DNA of 64,000 nt. Source: Micrasema longulum. Its lineage: Eukaryota > Arthropoda > Insecta > Trichoptera > Brachycentridae. Shown in pieces: positions 30,478 to 41,879 of the stretch. The DNA is taken from the NCBI GenBank assembly GCA_022494885.1, contig JAGVSM010004888.1:62001-126000 (forward strand), in the 5' to 3' direction. The translations under genes and the position numbers were made by a program. Under the pieces are notes generated by a model. That model was not told where the DNA came from and ran no database searches. It saw nothing but the letters and a program-made list of their open reading frames with translations. Each line of letters opens with the position of its first letter. The first letter of the stretch is position 1.

Positions 30478-31270
30478 AGACTTTCGTGTTTCATTCTCTA
30501 AAATATTTTCTATCTCTTTTGAAATATTTTTTTTTTTATGGTGTAAAAAATAATAGTTGAATGCCGGCAAATTATTATTATTACTAGTAGTCGTTTATTT
30601 AGAGCCGTTTCCTCTCCTTTATCGAATAAAACAATATGTAGATATAATTTCCTATCTAAATATGAGCCGGACTTAGGAAACCAGCCCCGGACTACGGTCC
30701 ATATGTACCTACCCTTTATGTGGGCGGTACAATCAAAGTGAAACGTGGACCGGATAACAGTTTATGCAAATGAATTAGTTAAATTTTCATTACAGTCCCG
30801 AACCATCCAACTTAGAAGCAATTTGAATTTTCACCGTTCGCAACGCCATCTACTCGCGATAGTAAAACTTAACTAGTTTTCTGTTAAATTTAAACTTTAT
30901 TATAATATCAGTTTCAGAATATTGGATGAGTGCTGATATCTAGATCTCCGAAATCGTAAAATACGGTGCCTGTGTAAGAATATACCTTATAAAGCTCACG
31001 CGGGCGCTCCGAATGCGCCACTTTTATAACAGCGTACCTAATTTACTGTAAAAATCGAATGAAAATATGATCGGATTTGAAAATATGAACACCAAGAAAC
31101 TCGTGCTGAAAACGCAAATAAAAAGGTACACAAAATTCAGAGTTCCATAAAGTTGAAGCTTAAAACTGTATATTTTCTAAAACTATAAATATTTACCTTC
31201 TTTTTAAAAACCGCAATTCATGGTAGAAAGAGCATTGCACTTCTACACAATTCACGCATGTTACGTAGTT
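30478..31270. other. Spacer, nothing recognised
   Basis: 30680-31020 is moderately less AT-rich but no frame is supported. Confidence 0.35.
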
Positions 31271-31543
31271 TATCGGCCTCGTGGTGTAATGGCCAGCGCG
31301 TTTGCCTACCACGCAAAAGGTCTCGGGTTCGATTCCCGACATGGTTGATATGAAATATTTATTTCAAAGGATGTTTTCTCACCAGAACATTTTATAGTCC
31401 CTGGACTGGTGTCTGAAGCGTAAGACTGATCATCTTAGCTTTATGTAACAAAAATATCAAGATACGCTGCGATTGGTATTTCAGTGCAGTACTCTATACA
31501 CCATACGTGCGAAAAGTGAATGATGATGATGATGATGGTGATA
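31271..31543 (+). mobile_element. SINE-1, full length, well preserved
   Basis: The tRNA-like head at 31275-31345 folds with an anticodon arm TTTGC-CTACCAC-GCAAA (anticodon ACC, Gly) and B box GGTTCGATTCC. Body: 'CATTTTATAGTCCCTGGACT', 'GAAGCGTAAGACTGATCATC', 'GATACGCTGCGATTGGTATT'. The end is (GAT)n. The acceptor stem does not close, so this is a SINE head, not a tRNA gene. Confidence 0.9.
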
Positions 31544-32751
31544 TTACTTATAACCATGTATGTATCTTTTGATATATATTTTTGTTTTTTAGTACAAAAT
31601 CTTGACCAACTCTTCTTTTGAATCGTCTGTTATTTGATTGGCTGGAAGATTCCACTTTTAACAATAAATCCGCCAAAGTACTGTTTCTTCGTACTGAAAA
31701 TTTTTAAGTCCGATATACTCTCTGGGAGAGTATAAACATCATTAGGGACAAATGTGCGATCTTTCGTTATGTGCTGTTTTAATTTGTTTTACAGATTGCA
31801 GTAAAAGTACTCTATCTTGTATCTAAAAATCATTTAAAAAACTGAGAGTCTTTCTATTGGTTTCGCTCGCATTAAAAAAGAAAATAAATGAGTTACTTTT
31901 TAAATGTGAATTTTATTAACAGCGATTTTAATTGAATTTAACTCTTTTGCTTTCATCAACTGCAATATGAACGCTTAAATCGTATCTTGTCATTTTTTCA
32001 AATGACCATTCTGTGTTCTAAAAAATGGTAGCAATTAAATATTACAGGTAATTCCCGTTGGTCGCGACCCTGAAAAGTGCGGATTCGTTACAACGCTATA
32101 TTTTTCGCAATGAAGTGACATAAGAAAAGAATCTGAAAATATTTGAAGCGATAGAAAATGGTGGTGAAATTGGCAGTCGTAGGTAGGAATTTTAAAGTGC
32201 TTGAGTTTTGCATTTGCAGTGCGATCAATTGTGAAACAAAAATACAAAATTGAAAATCTTGAAAAAACAAAATTAAAAAAGGAATTTGATTGGTTTAAAA
32301 AACGACCAATTTTGTATTGCCTTAAAATGATTAGCAAATCGGCTTAAGCAGACATTGAATCAGCTGAAAATTATCCAATATCAAGGCTTTGTACTGACAG
32401 AATGCATTAAGTATACAGTTTTCTTCAATATTTTAAAATATAAGTACACGATGTTGATTTCAAATTTTATGCTATGCCTTATCGCAATAATCGAGGAACT
32501 TGTTTAAATGACTTAATGCTTTCTGTCAGTCAAGCCCCGATATAGTTTCTTGATAAATTGATTGCGAAATTTTGCTTATTGCGGCCATGTCCAGAACGTA
32601 TTCCCCACGATCAACGGGTGGGGGGGTTAATTGTAATTTACTTGAATCTGATTCAGTTACCAAAATTTATTTTCTTCATTTGTTTATGTTTTATTAAGTA
32701 AGTTCATAACATCTTAAGAACTAATATATACTTTTAATAACATTACAATTT
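31544..32751. other. AT-rich spacer, nothing recognised
   Basis: Overlapping minus-strand frames at 32035-32337 show no domain. Confidence 0.35.
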
Positions 32752-33165
32752 TCACCAACATTTCTCAACAACATATCTTTTCAAATTAATTTTAAATATT
32801 TTAATATTTTCTATCTCCTTTATTTCTTCGAGTAACTCATTGTACAGCTTCAATCTCTTGTACACTGAGTTTTGACATTCTGTTTTTCTCCTCATTGGTA
32901 ATCTTATCCTTTTTTTTATCCCTTCTTTCATATGTATGACATTGTTGTTTTAATTTTATTATTGTTTTTCATCATCTCATCTCTTTAATCATTTTATGTA
33001 TAAAAATTGATACATTATTTTTAATTTGCTGCTTTACTGTGAGCGAGCCAATTTTTTTGTGCATTATTTCTACGCAAGAATAGATATTTCTTTTGAGTAT
33101 TATCCTCATCGCCTTATTTTGAAGAATTTGTATGTTTTTAATTATGGTATTTTATGTAGATCTAA
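32752..33165 (-). pseudogene. CR1/Jockey-like RT C-terminal region
   Basis: The minus-strand frame at about 33160-32990 reads 'IQILQNKAMRIILKRNIYSC' and 'KIGSLTVKQQIKNNVSIFIH', the typical thumb region ('LQ..A.R.I') of CR1/Jockey/L2-type RTs. After stops and a shift, 32920-32752 reads 'RLPMRRKTECQNSVYKRLKL' and 'YNELLEEIKEIENIKIFKIN', ending 'VVEKCW' and a stop, the usual C-terminus. The fragments are too short to stand out as ORFs. The upstream part of the element is missing. Confidence 0.8.
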
Positions 33166-33794
33166 CAACGTTAATTTCGATTATTAATTCCATTATTTTG
33201 AGGAATACCATAACTCTGACTCTTTTCAAACATGTTACCATAATCAAGTAATTCAATTTGCTTTTTTAATACACATTGTAATTTATTAGTCGTCGCTCGG
33301 GTTATTATGGCATGAATGAATTCGAAAAATTCATAACTGTTGCCATTTGATAAACGATTAATATTTATCAATAAATTAATTAAGAATCTCCTTATTTAGA
33401 GCTACCTTCAAAAGGCTGGTATATTGTGATATTTCTCATCCCTTCCGCTTTCTCAGCCTGTCAACGCATCTACAGAAGTGATTTAATTTACAGTAAACTG
33501 TAGACAACACGGGTATTCACTTTGTGAGGGTGTGACGTTTGTCTTCAACAGATTATTGTATTCATGGGACAACGTTGATGACATTTTGGAATATACATAG
33601 GTCGATGACGAGGGTGGAGAATATTTTCCTAGAATAGATACACACAGTTACGTTCAAGGAAATGAATTTGAAATAATACACTTTGGAAGATAATTGTGAC
33701 ATCCGGCATAAACTGGCACAAATCAAGTTAAATATTTGACATACCTATAAATAAAGGTGATTTTGACCGCGGACTGTTCATTTGAAAGCGTAAA
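33166..33794. other. Spacer, nothing recognised
   Basis: No supported feature; the minus-strand frame at 33171-33371 is unrecognised. Confidence 0.35.
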
Positions 33795-33850
33795 TTTTAC
33801 TGTTATATTTCGTAGTTCATGGTCTGGATTTAAAGCGTAAGACCAATTTC
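33795..33850 (+). repeat. SINE-1 scrap
   Basis: 'TTATATTTCGTAGTTCATGG' and 'TTAAAGCGTAAGACCAAT' correspond to the SINE-1 body. Confidence 0.55.
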
Positions 33851-34711
33851 TTAATTTTTTTTAGTTTAGTGCTGAAAAACGGCATTTATTATCTCCATCT
33901 AAGAACTGACTGAGTTGATGGTGACTGTCCTAACCAGAGGACGCTCAGTATTAATTTTCTAATTTATCAGCTGTTTATTAATTCCCTGGTATACTTATTT
34001 ATGCAATAAATAAATAAAATAAAAATATATCAATAATGGTTCAATATGTTCTATTTGCAGTCAGTGAAAAATATACAATTTTATAAATTAAGTATAATAC
34101 AATGCAAAAAATATAAGTAAACGTATGAATTGCGTCTCCAAGATGTCGCAAAAGCGATTAAACCGGTCACTGGTTTTTCCATTTTTTTAAAATTTAAGCA
34201 TCAATTTTCTTTTATTTCTATAGTTTAATATCAATAACAGCTGTCAAAATTATTATCTTGAATAATAAATTCGTTTTGGTATTTCTTATAAATGAAGTTG
34301 TATTAAAATAAATGTTGTATTTTTATTTCTAATGAAAATATACGAAAAATCATGAAAATTAGGAAATAACTATTAGTGATCACGTAATATGAACCCTTAC
34401 AAAATAGAAGTGCCTAATGGAGTGAGTAAATAATCTCCTTTGCTAAAAGCTTCTTTCGTAAAAACGCCGTTATTAATTTTTTCATATATTTTTCTCACTG
34501 GTCCATTTTCTTTTAATAAAAGAAGTCCTATTTCAAAGTTCATGAGCCATGTCTTTAAACGATAGATTTAATAGGTATTGTTTTTGTATTTATGATATTA
34601 CATACTATATTTTTTCTTAACGATTAGTGCTTCCATTAAAGACATAAATTTTATGAAAATGTTATGAATTTTTGTTTTGTAAAAACAAATAAAACAATCA
34701 TAATAATTATT
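33851..34711. other. AT-rich spacer with a hammerhead-like scar
   Basis: Nothing coding. 33990-34030 is an ATAAATAAA tail. A degraded hammerhead-like motif lies at 34138-34175 (separate entry). Confidence 0.35.
34138..34175 (+). ncRNA. Degraded hammerhead-like motif
   Basis: Stem II TCGC-AAAA-GCGA (34146-34157), then TTAAACCGGTC, i.e. the self-complementary ACCGGT followed by the cleavage-site C. Next is ACTGG, which could pair with the upstream CC. The CUGANGA core has become CCAAGAT and GAAA has become TAAA, so it is probably inactive. Confidence 0.35.
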
Positions 34712-34770
34712 CCCCTATGAGCAAACAGTGGTGCATGAGGTACTGCATTGATACTGCAATTGAAGCGAAT
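34712..34770 (-). repeat. SINE-1 3' scrap
   Basis: 'AACAGTGGTGCATGAGGTAC' and 'GCATTGATACTGCAATTG' match the reversed SINE-1 tail. Confidence 0.55.
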
Positions 34771-34889
34771 CTGGAACTTTTTTGTACAATGGAAGGTTTC
34801 TTACATTTTCAGGAACAATTTCTAATTTTTCAATTCATTTATACAAAAACATATTAACATACATTAAAAAAAAAGAAGAAAGTTTCCTT

Positions 34890-35300
34890 AACTCTATGAG
34901 TCCAAGAACTCTGTGTTGAGTTGGTATACAACGTAATAAAAAGTGGAAACATGCGTATTATTAAACAGAACCAAAAATAAAAATTAAAAAATATTGCATA
35001 AACATCTGGACAACATGCTCGATAGTATTATTTAAATATATGCAATATCTCACTGTAGTTTCCTACAATGCTTTCTTTCCTTAGACAAAATACAATTTTG
35101 TAAGCTTCTCCTGAAAATGGCTTTTGTTTTGGAGAACTTAATATGTTCATCCAGGACATCATACATATATCTGAGCGAAAGTCGTACGTGGTTATTTTGG
35201 CATTCAATAATTCAAATTATAGGAAAACCACGTACAAGCATTCTGCTGGGATCTTTTCTAGTAACCGCATGATCAGAAATGTGTCAATGACTCTTTTAAA
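34890..35300 (-). pseudogene. LINE-D 3' end, inverted copy
   Basis: On the minus strand it follows the 57.94-58.34 kb copy through the coding end ('CGTACGACTTTCGCTCAGA', 'CTGGATGAACATATTAAGTT', 'GAAAGCATTGTAGGA') and into the 3' UTR ('ATGTTTCCACTTTTTATTAC', 'AGAGTTCTTGGACTCATAGA'), then an A/T-rich tail. The frame is broken by an internal deletion after 'CGCTCAGA'. Confidence 0.8.
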
Positions 35301-35449
35301 AAAAGTTGTCGTACCTTCATAAATTGAACCAATAGAAATGGGAAATTGGGGGGACATAACATGTAACTGACCATAATCACATGCAATTTGCTATATCAAG
35401 TTCTAAGATGAGTTATGTACCTAAATAGCGCACGAAACGCAACCACCAA

Positions 35450-35658
35450 CCAACCCACCATATATCGGACAACGCATCCGAGAACAAAAATATCCTTGGC
35501 GCGTGGTGCCTAAACAGAAAAGTTGCTCATTTCCAAACGAGAAAAACTATCCGAGAAAACTCTCTGTAATCTGGTAGTCTTGGCATTTTTGTGCTAAAAG
35601 AAGATAATCCAAAAGTAAATAAGATACACTTCATTAGATTGTCGAAAAAAGGGAAGTG
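35450..35658 (+). pseudogene. Second copy of the unrecognised coding module
   Basis: The plus-strand frame from 35462 reads 'ISDNASENKNILGAWCLNRK' and 'VAHFQTRKTIRENSL', then a stop. It continues in the same frame as 'SGSLGIFVLKEDNPKVNKIH' and 'FIRLSKKGK' to a stop at 35656-35658. It aligns without gaps to the ORF at 17819-18121 (-). Unlike that copy it is not flanked by recognisable FB-1 sequence. Function unknown; one in-frame stop marks it as decayed. Confidence 0.5.
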
Positions 35659-36487
35659 AATTCATTACTGATTTGGATTAAATTGATTGGACATGATGAA
35701 TTCGCCGAAACGATTGAAAAGCATTTCAAAAGCCTTGACGTCACCATGTTTGTTAATCCAACAGGACCTATAACAGGGCCACGGATAGTAATAAGAAACT
35801 CCATTCAATATTCATAGAGAGAGGAAAAAAGAGAAGATTACAGGATGTGTTCAGAAAATCGATTAGGATATCCGCAGCAGCAAGAAGAGGAATCGAAAAT
35901 ATTAAAAACAATATTTTTTCATTAAATTTGAAAAGAATCTGATAAATGCTGGGTATTCCAGTGATCAGGGATAACCAGATAAGAAGATTTTATGCGCTGA
36001 TGGATTGAGGGGAAAAAATAAAAGTTGAGAAACTGATGAGGAAGATTCGCATCATGATTGCCAAGAATTTAGAAGAGCATTTAAAGACAGTTTTTTTATA
36101 TCTGATTGAGATATTCCTTCAGTTGGGAGTAAACGGACGCCACCGATAATAGAGGAACGGTTTTTTTATGTCAATTCACGGATCGTCACTGGACTTCCTG
36201 ATACAAAGAGGAGAAGCCCGTTAGAACCAGGGACCATAGACAGATTGTCCCCTTTTTCCAGTTTTCCACGCCGACAGCCTCTCCATGAATACGTGCCGTT
36301 TAAATTTCTTAACAAATTATTATTACTACAGTAAAGTCAGTAATAAACAAATCTCACTGCATATAATTAAAATTACTTACATAATTCTAAATAACTGTAA
36401 TGAACTAATATCAAATCGGGATAATCTATCAACAGATTTTATATACACAAAAATATTGCATTGAAGAACCGCTTAATAAACCAATAT
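35659..36487. other. Spacer with unrecognised, possibly once-coding sequence
   Basis: 35690-36300 is less AT-rich than the surroundings. Frames such as 'EFAETIEKHFKSLDVTMFVN' and 'SRIVTGLPDTKRRSPLEPGT' can be read but are broken by stops, and I do not recognise them. They may belong with the module at 35450-35658. Confidence 0.25.
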
Positions 36488-36577
36488 TGCATGTTCATCT
36501 TGTCAGGAATCGAACCAAAGATCTCAAGCATGAAGCGTAGTAGGTGAAAAAAATACCCAATATACTACAAGGTGGAC
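36488..36577 (-). repeat. SINE-1 head fragment, decayed
   Basis: 'GTTCATCTTGTCAGGAATCG' and 'AACCAAAGATCTCAAGCATG' correspond to the reversed T-arm and body junction. Confidence 0.5.
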
Positions 36578-37090
36578 TTATCTACACTAGAGTCAATTTA
36601 ACACACATACCCGTGTTCGTCATCCGCCCGGACACGCAGAAAATTGGTGAGTGAAACATATTTAATGGGAGTTAAACCGGAAAGGATCAGCACCAGGATA
36701 ATACCGGATTGAAATAGTTTAGTTCCCTATATCAAGGATTAAGAGACGTAATTACGCAATTACTGAGGATCACTCCCTGACCAATTGCTGTGAACTTTCA
36801 AATATATTTAGAGACATGGTGGTACTTTGCTAAAAGCCCTCAGAGGGGAGGTTGTGTAAATAAACTAATCAATAAATACGTACTTCATATGATGCCTAAA
36901 TGAGTTTTAATTCCACTTAAAAATAACGACCCATCATAACACATTTGCATCAGTGAATGTCATCATTACATCATATCATCATCATTATTGATTCTGACTT
37001 AAACAGCGTAAAGATTAATATTCAAAGCATTAAATTTGCAGTCAAAAATTTCATAACATGTGAGTAAATATTTAAATACGCGGTGTTTCA
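36578..37090. other. Spacer, nothing recognised
   Basis: No supported feature. Confidence 0.4.
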
Positions 37091-37363
37091 GGGCCAGACA
37101 GTAAAACTTCAGAGAAACATTCATAATGCTAAACATATTTTCAAATCCTAGTAATTTTTTTTTTTTTTTTCAAATTTGAAAATGGAGTAAATCTTTCATT
37201 TCTATAAAACAATTTAAAGCCCTTACCCCTTCCCTACTAAATTAAAATTGCAATTGAGAAGCGATTGGGTTGTGGAAGAGACTCACGTTCTATAAAAAAA
37301 TGATAAGGATTATTTTAAAGTTTCGAATGAGGACCGCTCCTCTGAAGTTTCAGGGTCTGGCCC
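37091..37363. mobile_element. GGGCCA-ended MITE, copy 2 (273 bp)
   Basis: Left end GGGCCAGACAGTAAAACTTC, right end reversed GGGCCAGACCCTGAAACTTC, both followed by AGAG or AGAGG. The left 45 bp closely match the 30.07 kb element ('AGAGAAACATTC'), and both share 'AAAATGGAGTAA'. It is shorter, with an internal deletion relative to copy 1. Confidence 0.75.
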
Positions 37364-37389
37364 TTAAACATTGTGTATAGTCACTTATC

Positions 37390-37925
37390 GACTTCAACAA
37401 TGTTTTGAGTGTGTCCAAATGACTTCCACCCTAGGGAGTTATCAAGATCTAAATTTGTTGCAACAGAGTGAGAAAAACATTTTTTGAGAAAGGAATATAG
37501 AAGTCTAGGTATTTACAGGGCTGATGATCTCTCATTGGCTTGTTTAAGTGGTCACTTCAGACACTGTGTAATATTCACAATTTTGTCCATGTTTAAACAT
37601 CCACGTTTAATTAACTCTTCCATCTTTTGGCTTTTTTGAAGTAAAAAAGCTGAAACCTTTATCATGTGAGTGAGATTCATACGGCTGAACCAATTCACCT
37701 ACTAGGCAACGCCTGACTACAATTGTTCAATTTTTGTAATTCTTTTTTTACCAGTTAGTATCAACAATGTTTTTAGCAGGTCCAAATGTTTGCAGACTGG
37801 CTGGATTTCGTCTTTCCAGTGAATAAAGTGGCCACTTTAACCAGCCAAAAACATTTCATAAGCCCTGTAAATGCCTAGACTTCTCAAAAAAGGTTTTCCC
37901 TCGCTGTTGCAACAAATGAAGACTT
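37390..37925. repeat. FB-1: one full minus unit, start of a second, then an inverted piece
   Basis: A full unit runs from 'CAACAATGTTTTGAGTGTGT' (37397) to the next 'CAACAATGTTTTTAGCAGGT' (about 37768), defining a ~371-bp head-to-tail period. 37828-37925 then turns to the plus orientation ('AAGTGGCCACTTTAACCAGC'). Confidence 0.8.
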
Positions 37926-38164
37926 ACCGACTTGTTGTCCACCGGCTTTGTCAGAATTTGCAATAAATTAATTTTAAAACCATGTCACCAGAAGTCAAAA
38001 TCTACTATTTATTAAATCTTCTAAGAGTAACTTTTGTTTTTATGCACAAATGTCAAGAATGTGTAGATTAGTCGATTCGTCACACAACTTGGAATCCTTT
38101 ATAGATCTCTTCGCCACTTAAATAATAAAGGATGAAGATGTATTGGCATGGTTCAGCTCGAAGT

Positions 38165-38300
38165 TTTATATGTAAAATAAGAAAGGAATTAATTCATTAG
38201 TTACGTAAACTTTGACGAAGAAGCTTGTTTGCTTTGAAACCGGTCGGTGGAAAATAAAAATTAGTGGTTACAAACAAAGTTGTTTTATTTATTTTATTAA
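38165..38300 (+). repeat. Family P repeat (PLE-type), most complete copy
   Basis: 'AATTAATTCATTAGTTACGT', then the hammerhead-like core, then 'GGTGGAAAATAAAAATTAGT' and 'GGTTACAAACAAAGTTGTTT'. Partial copies at 16.1, 17.5 and 61.4 kb (all minus) define the family. Confidence 0.65.
38206..38250 (+). ncRNA. Hammerhead ribozyme-like motif
   Basis: Core TTGACGA (38212-38218), stem II AAGC/GCTT (38221-38224 with 38231-38234), GAAA (38236-38239), self-complementary ACCGGT (38239-38244), cleavage-site C (38245). Stem I is weak: only two or three pairs between AACT and GGTGG. Probably decayed. Confidence 0.5.
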
Positions 38301-39063
38301 AATGAATAAGCACAAAGTTAGTGCTTCAAATATAAACTTTATAAGGATAAGTACGTCTCGTAGTTTAATATGTCTCATTTACACATAAAATATATATTTA
38401 GAGCCTACTTAAATATTTTCTCTCACACCGCTTAATATATACAATTTAATGGTATTTTAATTACATTACTACAAACACTCCGCACGCTAATTAAATTCGT
38501 GACAAACGTCACTCATGTTAATTATTTGGTAATTCTTTCAAGACGATGTTTGCGCGATATAATATTATACCAGTATAGCTTAGGCCTTGCTCCATTACCG
38601 TGATAATATTTGCGTGCAGCTATCACACCTCGGCTTAAGGCACTCGACTCTTAGGCACCCTCCTACCATTGAATAAAAAAACATAACTTATTTAAGTACA
38701 TTTGTGTACATTTTGATGACTGGTCATCGTCAGACGGTCTAATGTAGGGTTGATTATTTTAGTATTTGAAAATGTGATTGTTTTTTATAAATAACCACAA
38801 TAATAATTAATCAAGGTTATTTTTTAAAAGTAATGTTTGCGTTCTTATGGTTTAGTCAAGTAATTCAATTCTGTGCCATTTTCTTTTAGTAGTAAATAGC
38901 TGTGTTCAAATATAGAAAACATGTTTATGGAAAGTGTGGTTCAAATAACGGCATTTCTGATCCAAAGTCCATGACACTATCAACTCGATCTTAAATAAAA
39001 TAATAAATCTTTTGAATAAGTCCAAATATTTGTGAAAGTGTATTCTTTTTTTTACATCCGCTC
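38301..39063. other. Spacer, nothing recognised
   Basis: No supported feature. Confidence 0.4.
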
Positions 39064-39300
39064 CTATGTAGAGCATTTGGACATAACTAGATGGCTCTTG
39101 GAGACCTTGTTATCAGATAGCACTTTTGGCTCCTCATCAATCACACGTCTCTTATTTCCACCGAATAAATCCGAAAAACGGATTTTAAAGACGAGAAAAC
39201 TGACAGAAATGAAGAAAAAAAGACAACATGGGTTAAAGCTCTCCCAAGGCATCCTCAGCACGTGTTCAAGAGGTCAAAATCCGCACCTTGAAGACGCTGG
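39064..39300 (-). pseudogene. LINE-E C-terminal fragment
   Basis: The minus-strand frame starts 'VLRMPWESFNPCCLFFFISV' and continues to 'FSDLFGGNKRRVIDEE'. Blocks 'HILRMLQENLNPSYLFF' and 'FSTLFGGTKRCEIEK' occur at 62.1-62.3 kb (-), and the nucleotide sequences align. This is the post-RT region. The element lacks everything upstream. The plus-strand ORF at 39032-39304 is a shadow. Confidence 0.6.
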
Positions 39301-39324
39301 CTGAAGGAGACTGGCTATTTTCAA

Positions 39325-39440
39325 CGAGTTGTAAATAATTCGCTATAAAAACATGGGAAGCAAGTTGAAGTAGAGAGGTTCGAGCCTCGGACCTAGGATC
39401 CGTGAATCTGTGACACGCAGTCGTCGCCTCGGGATCACTA
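39325..39440 (-). repeat. SINE-3, partial
   Basis: Plus-strand 'CAACGAGTTGTAAATAATTC', 'GAAGCAAGTTGAAGTAGAGA', 'GGTTCGAGCCTCGGACC' and 'GATCCGTGAATCTGTGACAC' follow the 63.4 kb copy. Confidence 0.65.
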
Positions 39441-39444
39441 TTTT

Positions 39445-40174
39445 TTTAGATTATAAAAGCGGCGTCTTCAAGTGATGCTGTGCCTCTTCTTCCGGTACAT
39501 CCGTTGTTTTATTCAATGCCACTCACCCACACATGTTATATGTAACAACAGTAATTTGCAGTTTTCCTTCGAGCCCCTGTTTGTCGTATGCAAGTAGGAA
39601 CATTAAGGAAATTCAATTAGTTGGCGTGGCGCACAGCAGTTCATGGCGCGCTGTCTTCTCGAGAGCTTTTACTAATGTCGGATGGAGTAACGCATTTCAA
39701 CTTTACTCGAATTGTTTGAAATGCAAGAATATCTTAAAGGTAATTTAGTTAATAATATTTCTGCTTCACAAACTGTTCATAGTAACGAACTTTCAGGCTA
39801 AAGTCTGATAAAAAGTGAAAAAAAATCATAAGATTTAGCCGTTTTTGAACGCAGTTGCATTGTTTTAACATCATGCCAATATTGATAAACAAAAAAACAA
39901 TTTTTCTTATACCCTAAAAAAAAAAAGTTATTATCTATTGATTATTTACTTCATATATAATGGTGCCATTTTGAAAAAACGGCGTTTAATTGTAAAATTG
40001 AATGGTTTCCCTACTTTTTATCAGACTATGGCCTTAATATTAAATTAAATATAATAAGCTCAGTTTGTCAAACCTGAAAATTAAGATTTAAGTTAAGTAG
40101 ATATGCCGTTTTATTGAAATTAAATTAAAATGCTACAAAAAAAAAATCAAAAAAAAAAATTGGATTCCAATCTT
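39445..40174. other. Spacer, nothing recognised
   Basis: 39480-39740 is less AT-rich, but the 71-codon frame there is unrecognised. Confidence 0.35.
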
Positions 40175-40435
40175 GCTCGGGTCATTCCACAAGCAATCAG
40201 CATGTTTCCCTGCCATACTTGAGATCCTGGGTTCGATTTCTGGTAGAATGGACGAGGAGTATTGGTTTTAAAAATGGTTTAATAAAATTATTACTCCAAG
40301 GCATGCGCCTAAAGTGCGAGACATATATACTATATACAATAAAAATGATCCAACACTCTGCAACTAGAGCACCAATGTAATGCCCTATGCACTATTGGGT
40401 TCAGATAGTGAAATGATAACAATGACGATAGTATA
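40175..40435 (+). repeat. SINE-1, diverged full-length copy
   Basis: Head with 'GAGATCCTGGGTTCGATTTC', body largely decayed, 3' block 'TAATGCCCTATGCACTATTG' and an end in GATAACAATGACGAT. Confidence 0.6.
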
Positions 40436-41149
40436 ATGTATTTTCTCCTTATTTTTAATAAGTAATTTTGAGATATTTTAACAGTACATATCTGTCAAAA
40501 AAATACAAAAAACTTTTTCCACAGCCTAAATGTTTTTAAAAATCACGATTCTAAACATAAAAAAAATATTTACAAAAATTTGTTTTCTTCAAATTCATAA
40601 AGACACGTTACGTTTAAAACCATTTTTTTTTCCAAATTTTGGTACGAGACCGAGAAAAATTTGAAATATGCTTGAGGAATTAAAAACCTTTTTTTAATTT
40701 TATTAAAATAAACAAAAATAAATTAAGAATGATACGATATTTTAACAAGAATAAAAAATAAATTATATCAATACTTTATTAAAAAAAAAATTATTGTGGA
40801 AACTGTATTTTCTTTTGGTTTTATTACAATTTGAAGAATATTTATTGATATATGATAAAAAAACGTCATTATAAAACTTAAGTGCCCATTATTGCACTCA
40901 AAATGACTTTTATTGCGTGATGTGAAACACTAACATAATTTATATTTTTACAAAAAAAGGAAATAAATAATATAATTTCAAATTTTAACACAAAAACGGT
41001 GTTTTTTAAACAACTAATTATTTATTTAACTACTTACCAGTACAACGTTTTTATTTATCGTGGAATAATTTTGAAAATTATTCATGAATTAAAATATATT
41101 GTATGTAAATAAACTGATTTAAAAAGTAGTATAAAAAATTAATTTTTTT
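40436..41149. other. Very AT-rich spacer, nothing recognised
   Basis: Long A and T runs; no frame. Confidence 0.4.
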
Positions 41150-41345
41150 TTTCAAGCTTTGTCAAGTATGCGAAAAAATCAAACGAATATTTTTAAAACA
41201 ATAAAGGTTTCTGCAAAATAAAGAGAAAAATTAAAGAAAAATGGATGTCTAAACATGCAAACTGGTAAATGTTACAGAGTGTGTAAAGTCATCGCTTAGA
41301 CAAGACATATTTCCTTTTTTATAGAGTTTTGCATCTCTATTGTAT
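41150..41345 (+). repeat. FB-1 fragment, diverged
   Basis: 'CAAGCTTTGTCAAGTATGCG', 'AAACAATAAAGGTTTCTGCA', 'GTTACAGAGTGTGTAAAGTC' and 'TTTGCATCTCTATTGTA' follow FB-1 order. Confidence 0.6.
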
Positions 41346-41879
41346 TTTTTTAAATAAAAAGTAGTTGAAAACAAAATGTTCTTGTTTAAATCTTTATTGT
41401 GTAATGAATAACCACAAAGTTAGTGCTTTCATTATAAATTTGACGTAACTTTTTCTTAAAGTTTGACGCCTATCTTTGTGAAAACGTTGCATCTATGGTG
41501 TGTTCAAACTCTCTGGGATGGTTCCAGCTAAAATAAATTTGCAAACGTTTCGTCAATTTGAATACACGGTTAGCGGAGTTTGGTCTTATCTCAGGAAACC
41601 ACCTGTCAGAAACGGTATGAACTTCAACATAAGGAAGTTGCAGTAGTCTCCCTTCTATTATGCTTATCAGCCCCGAGGATCGACCAGGGTACGTTCGAGG
41701 GCTTATTGTTATATGTGTACGGAGGCTCTTAGTTGCAGACTTCAGAATAATGTAACGATTGTGGAAGGAGATTAAACGATGAAGGTAAGGTTTACCTTCA
41801 CTTATATTTTAAATCATAAAAAAACATATCTACATGAAATGTAGTAAATATTTACATGAACTCATAAATAGCAAACATA
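41346..41879. other. Spacer, nothing recognised
   Basis: 41500-41770 is moderately GC-richer; no frame or family identified. Confidence 0.35.

Noticed and set aside
31275..31345. tRNA-Gly gene
   Set aside because: D-, anticodon- and T-arms are tRNA-like, but the acceptor stem does not close and the sequence continues into the SINE-1 body repeated over 20 times.
37091..37363. piggyBac-type element (TTAA next to the right end)
   Set aside because: TTAA is present only on the right; the left flank reads TTTCA and copy 1 at 30.07 kb lacks TTAA on either side.
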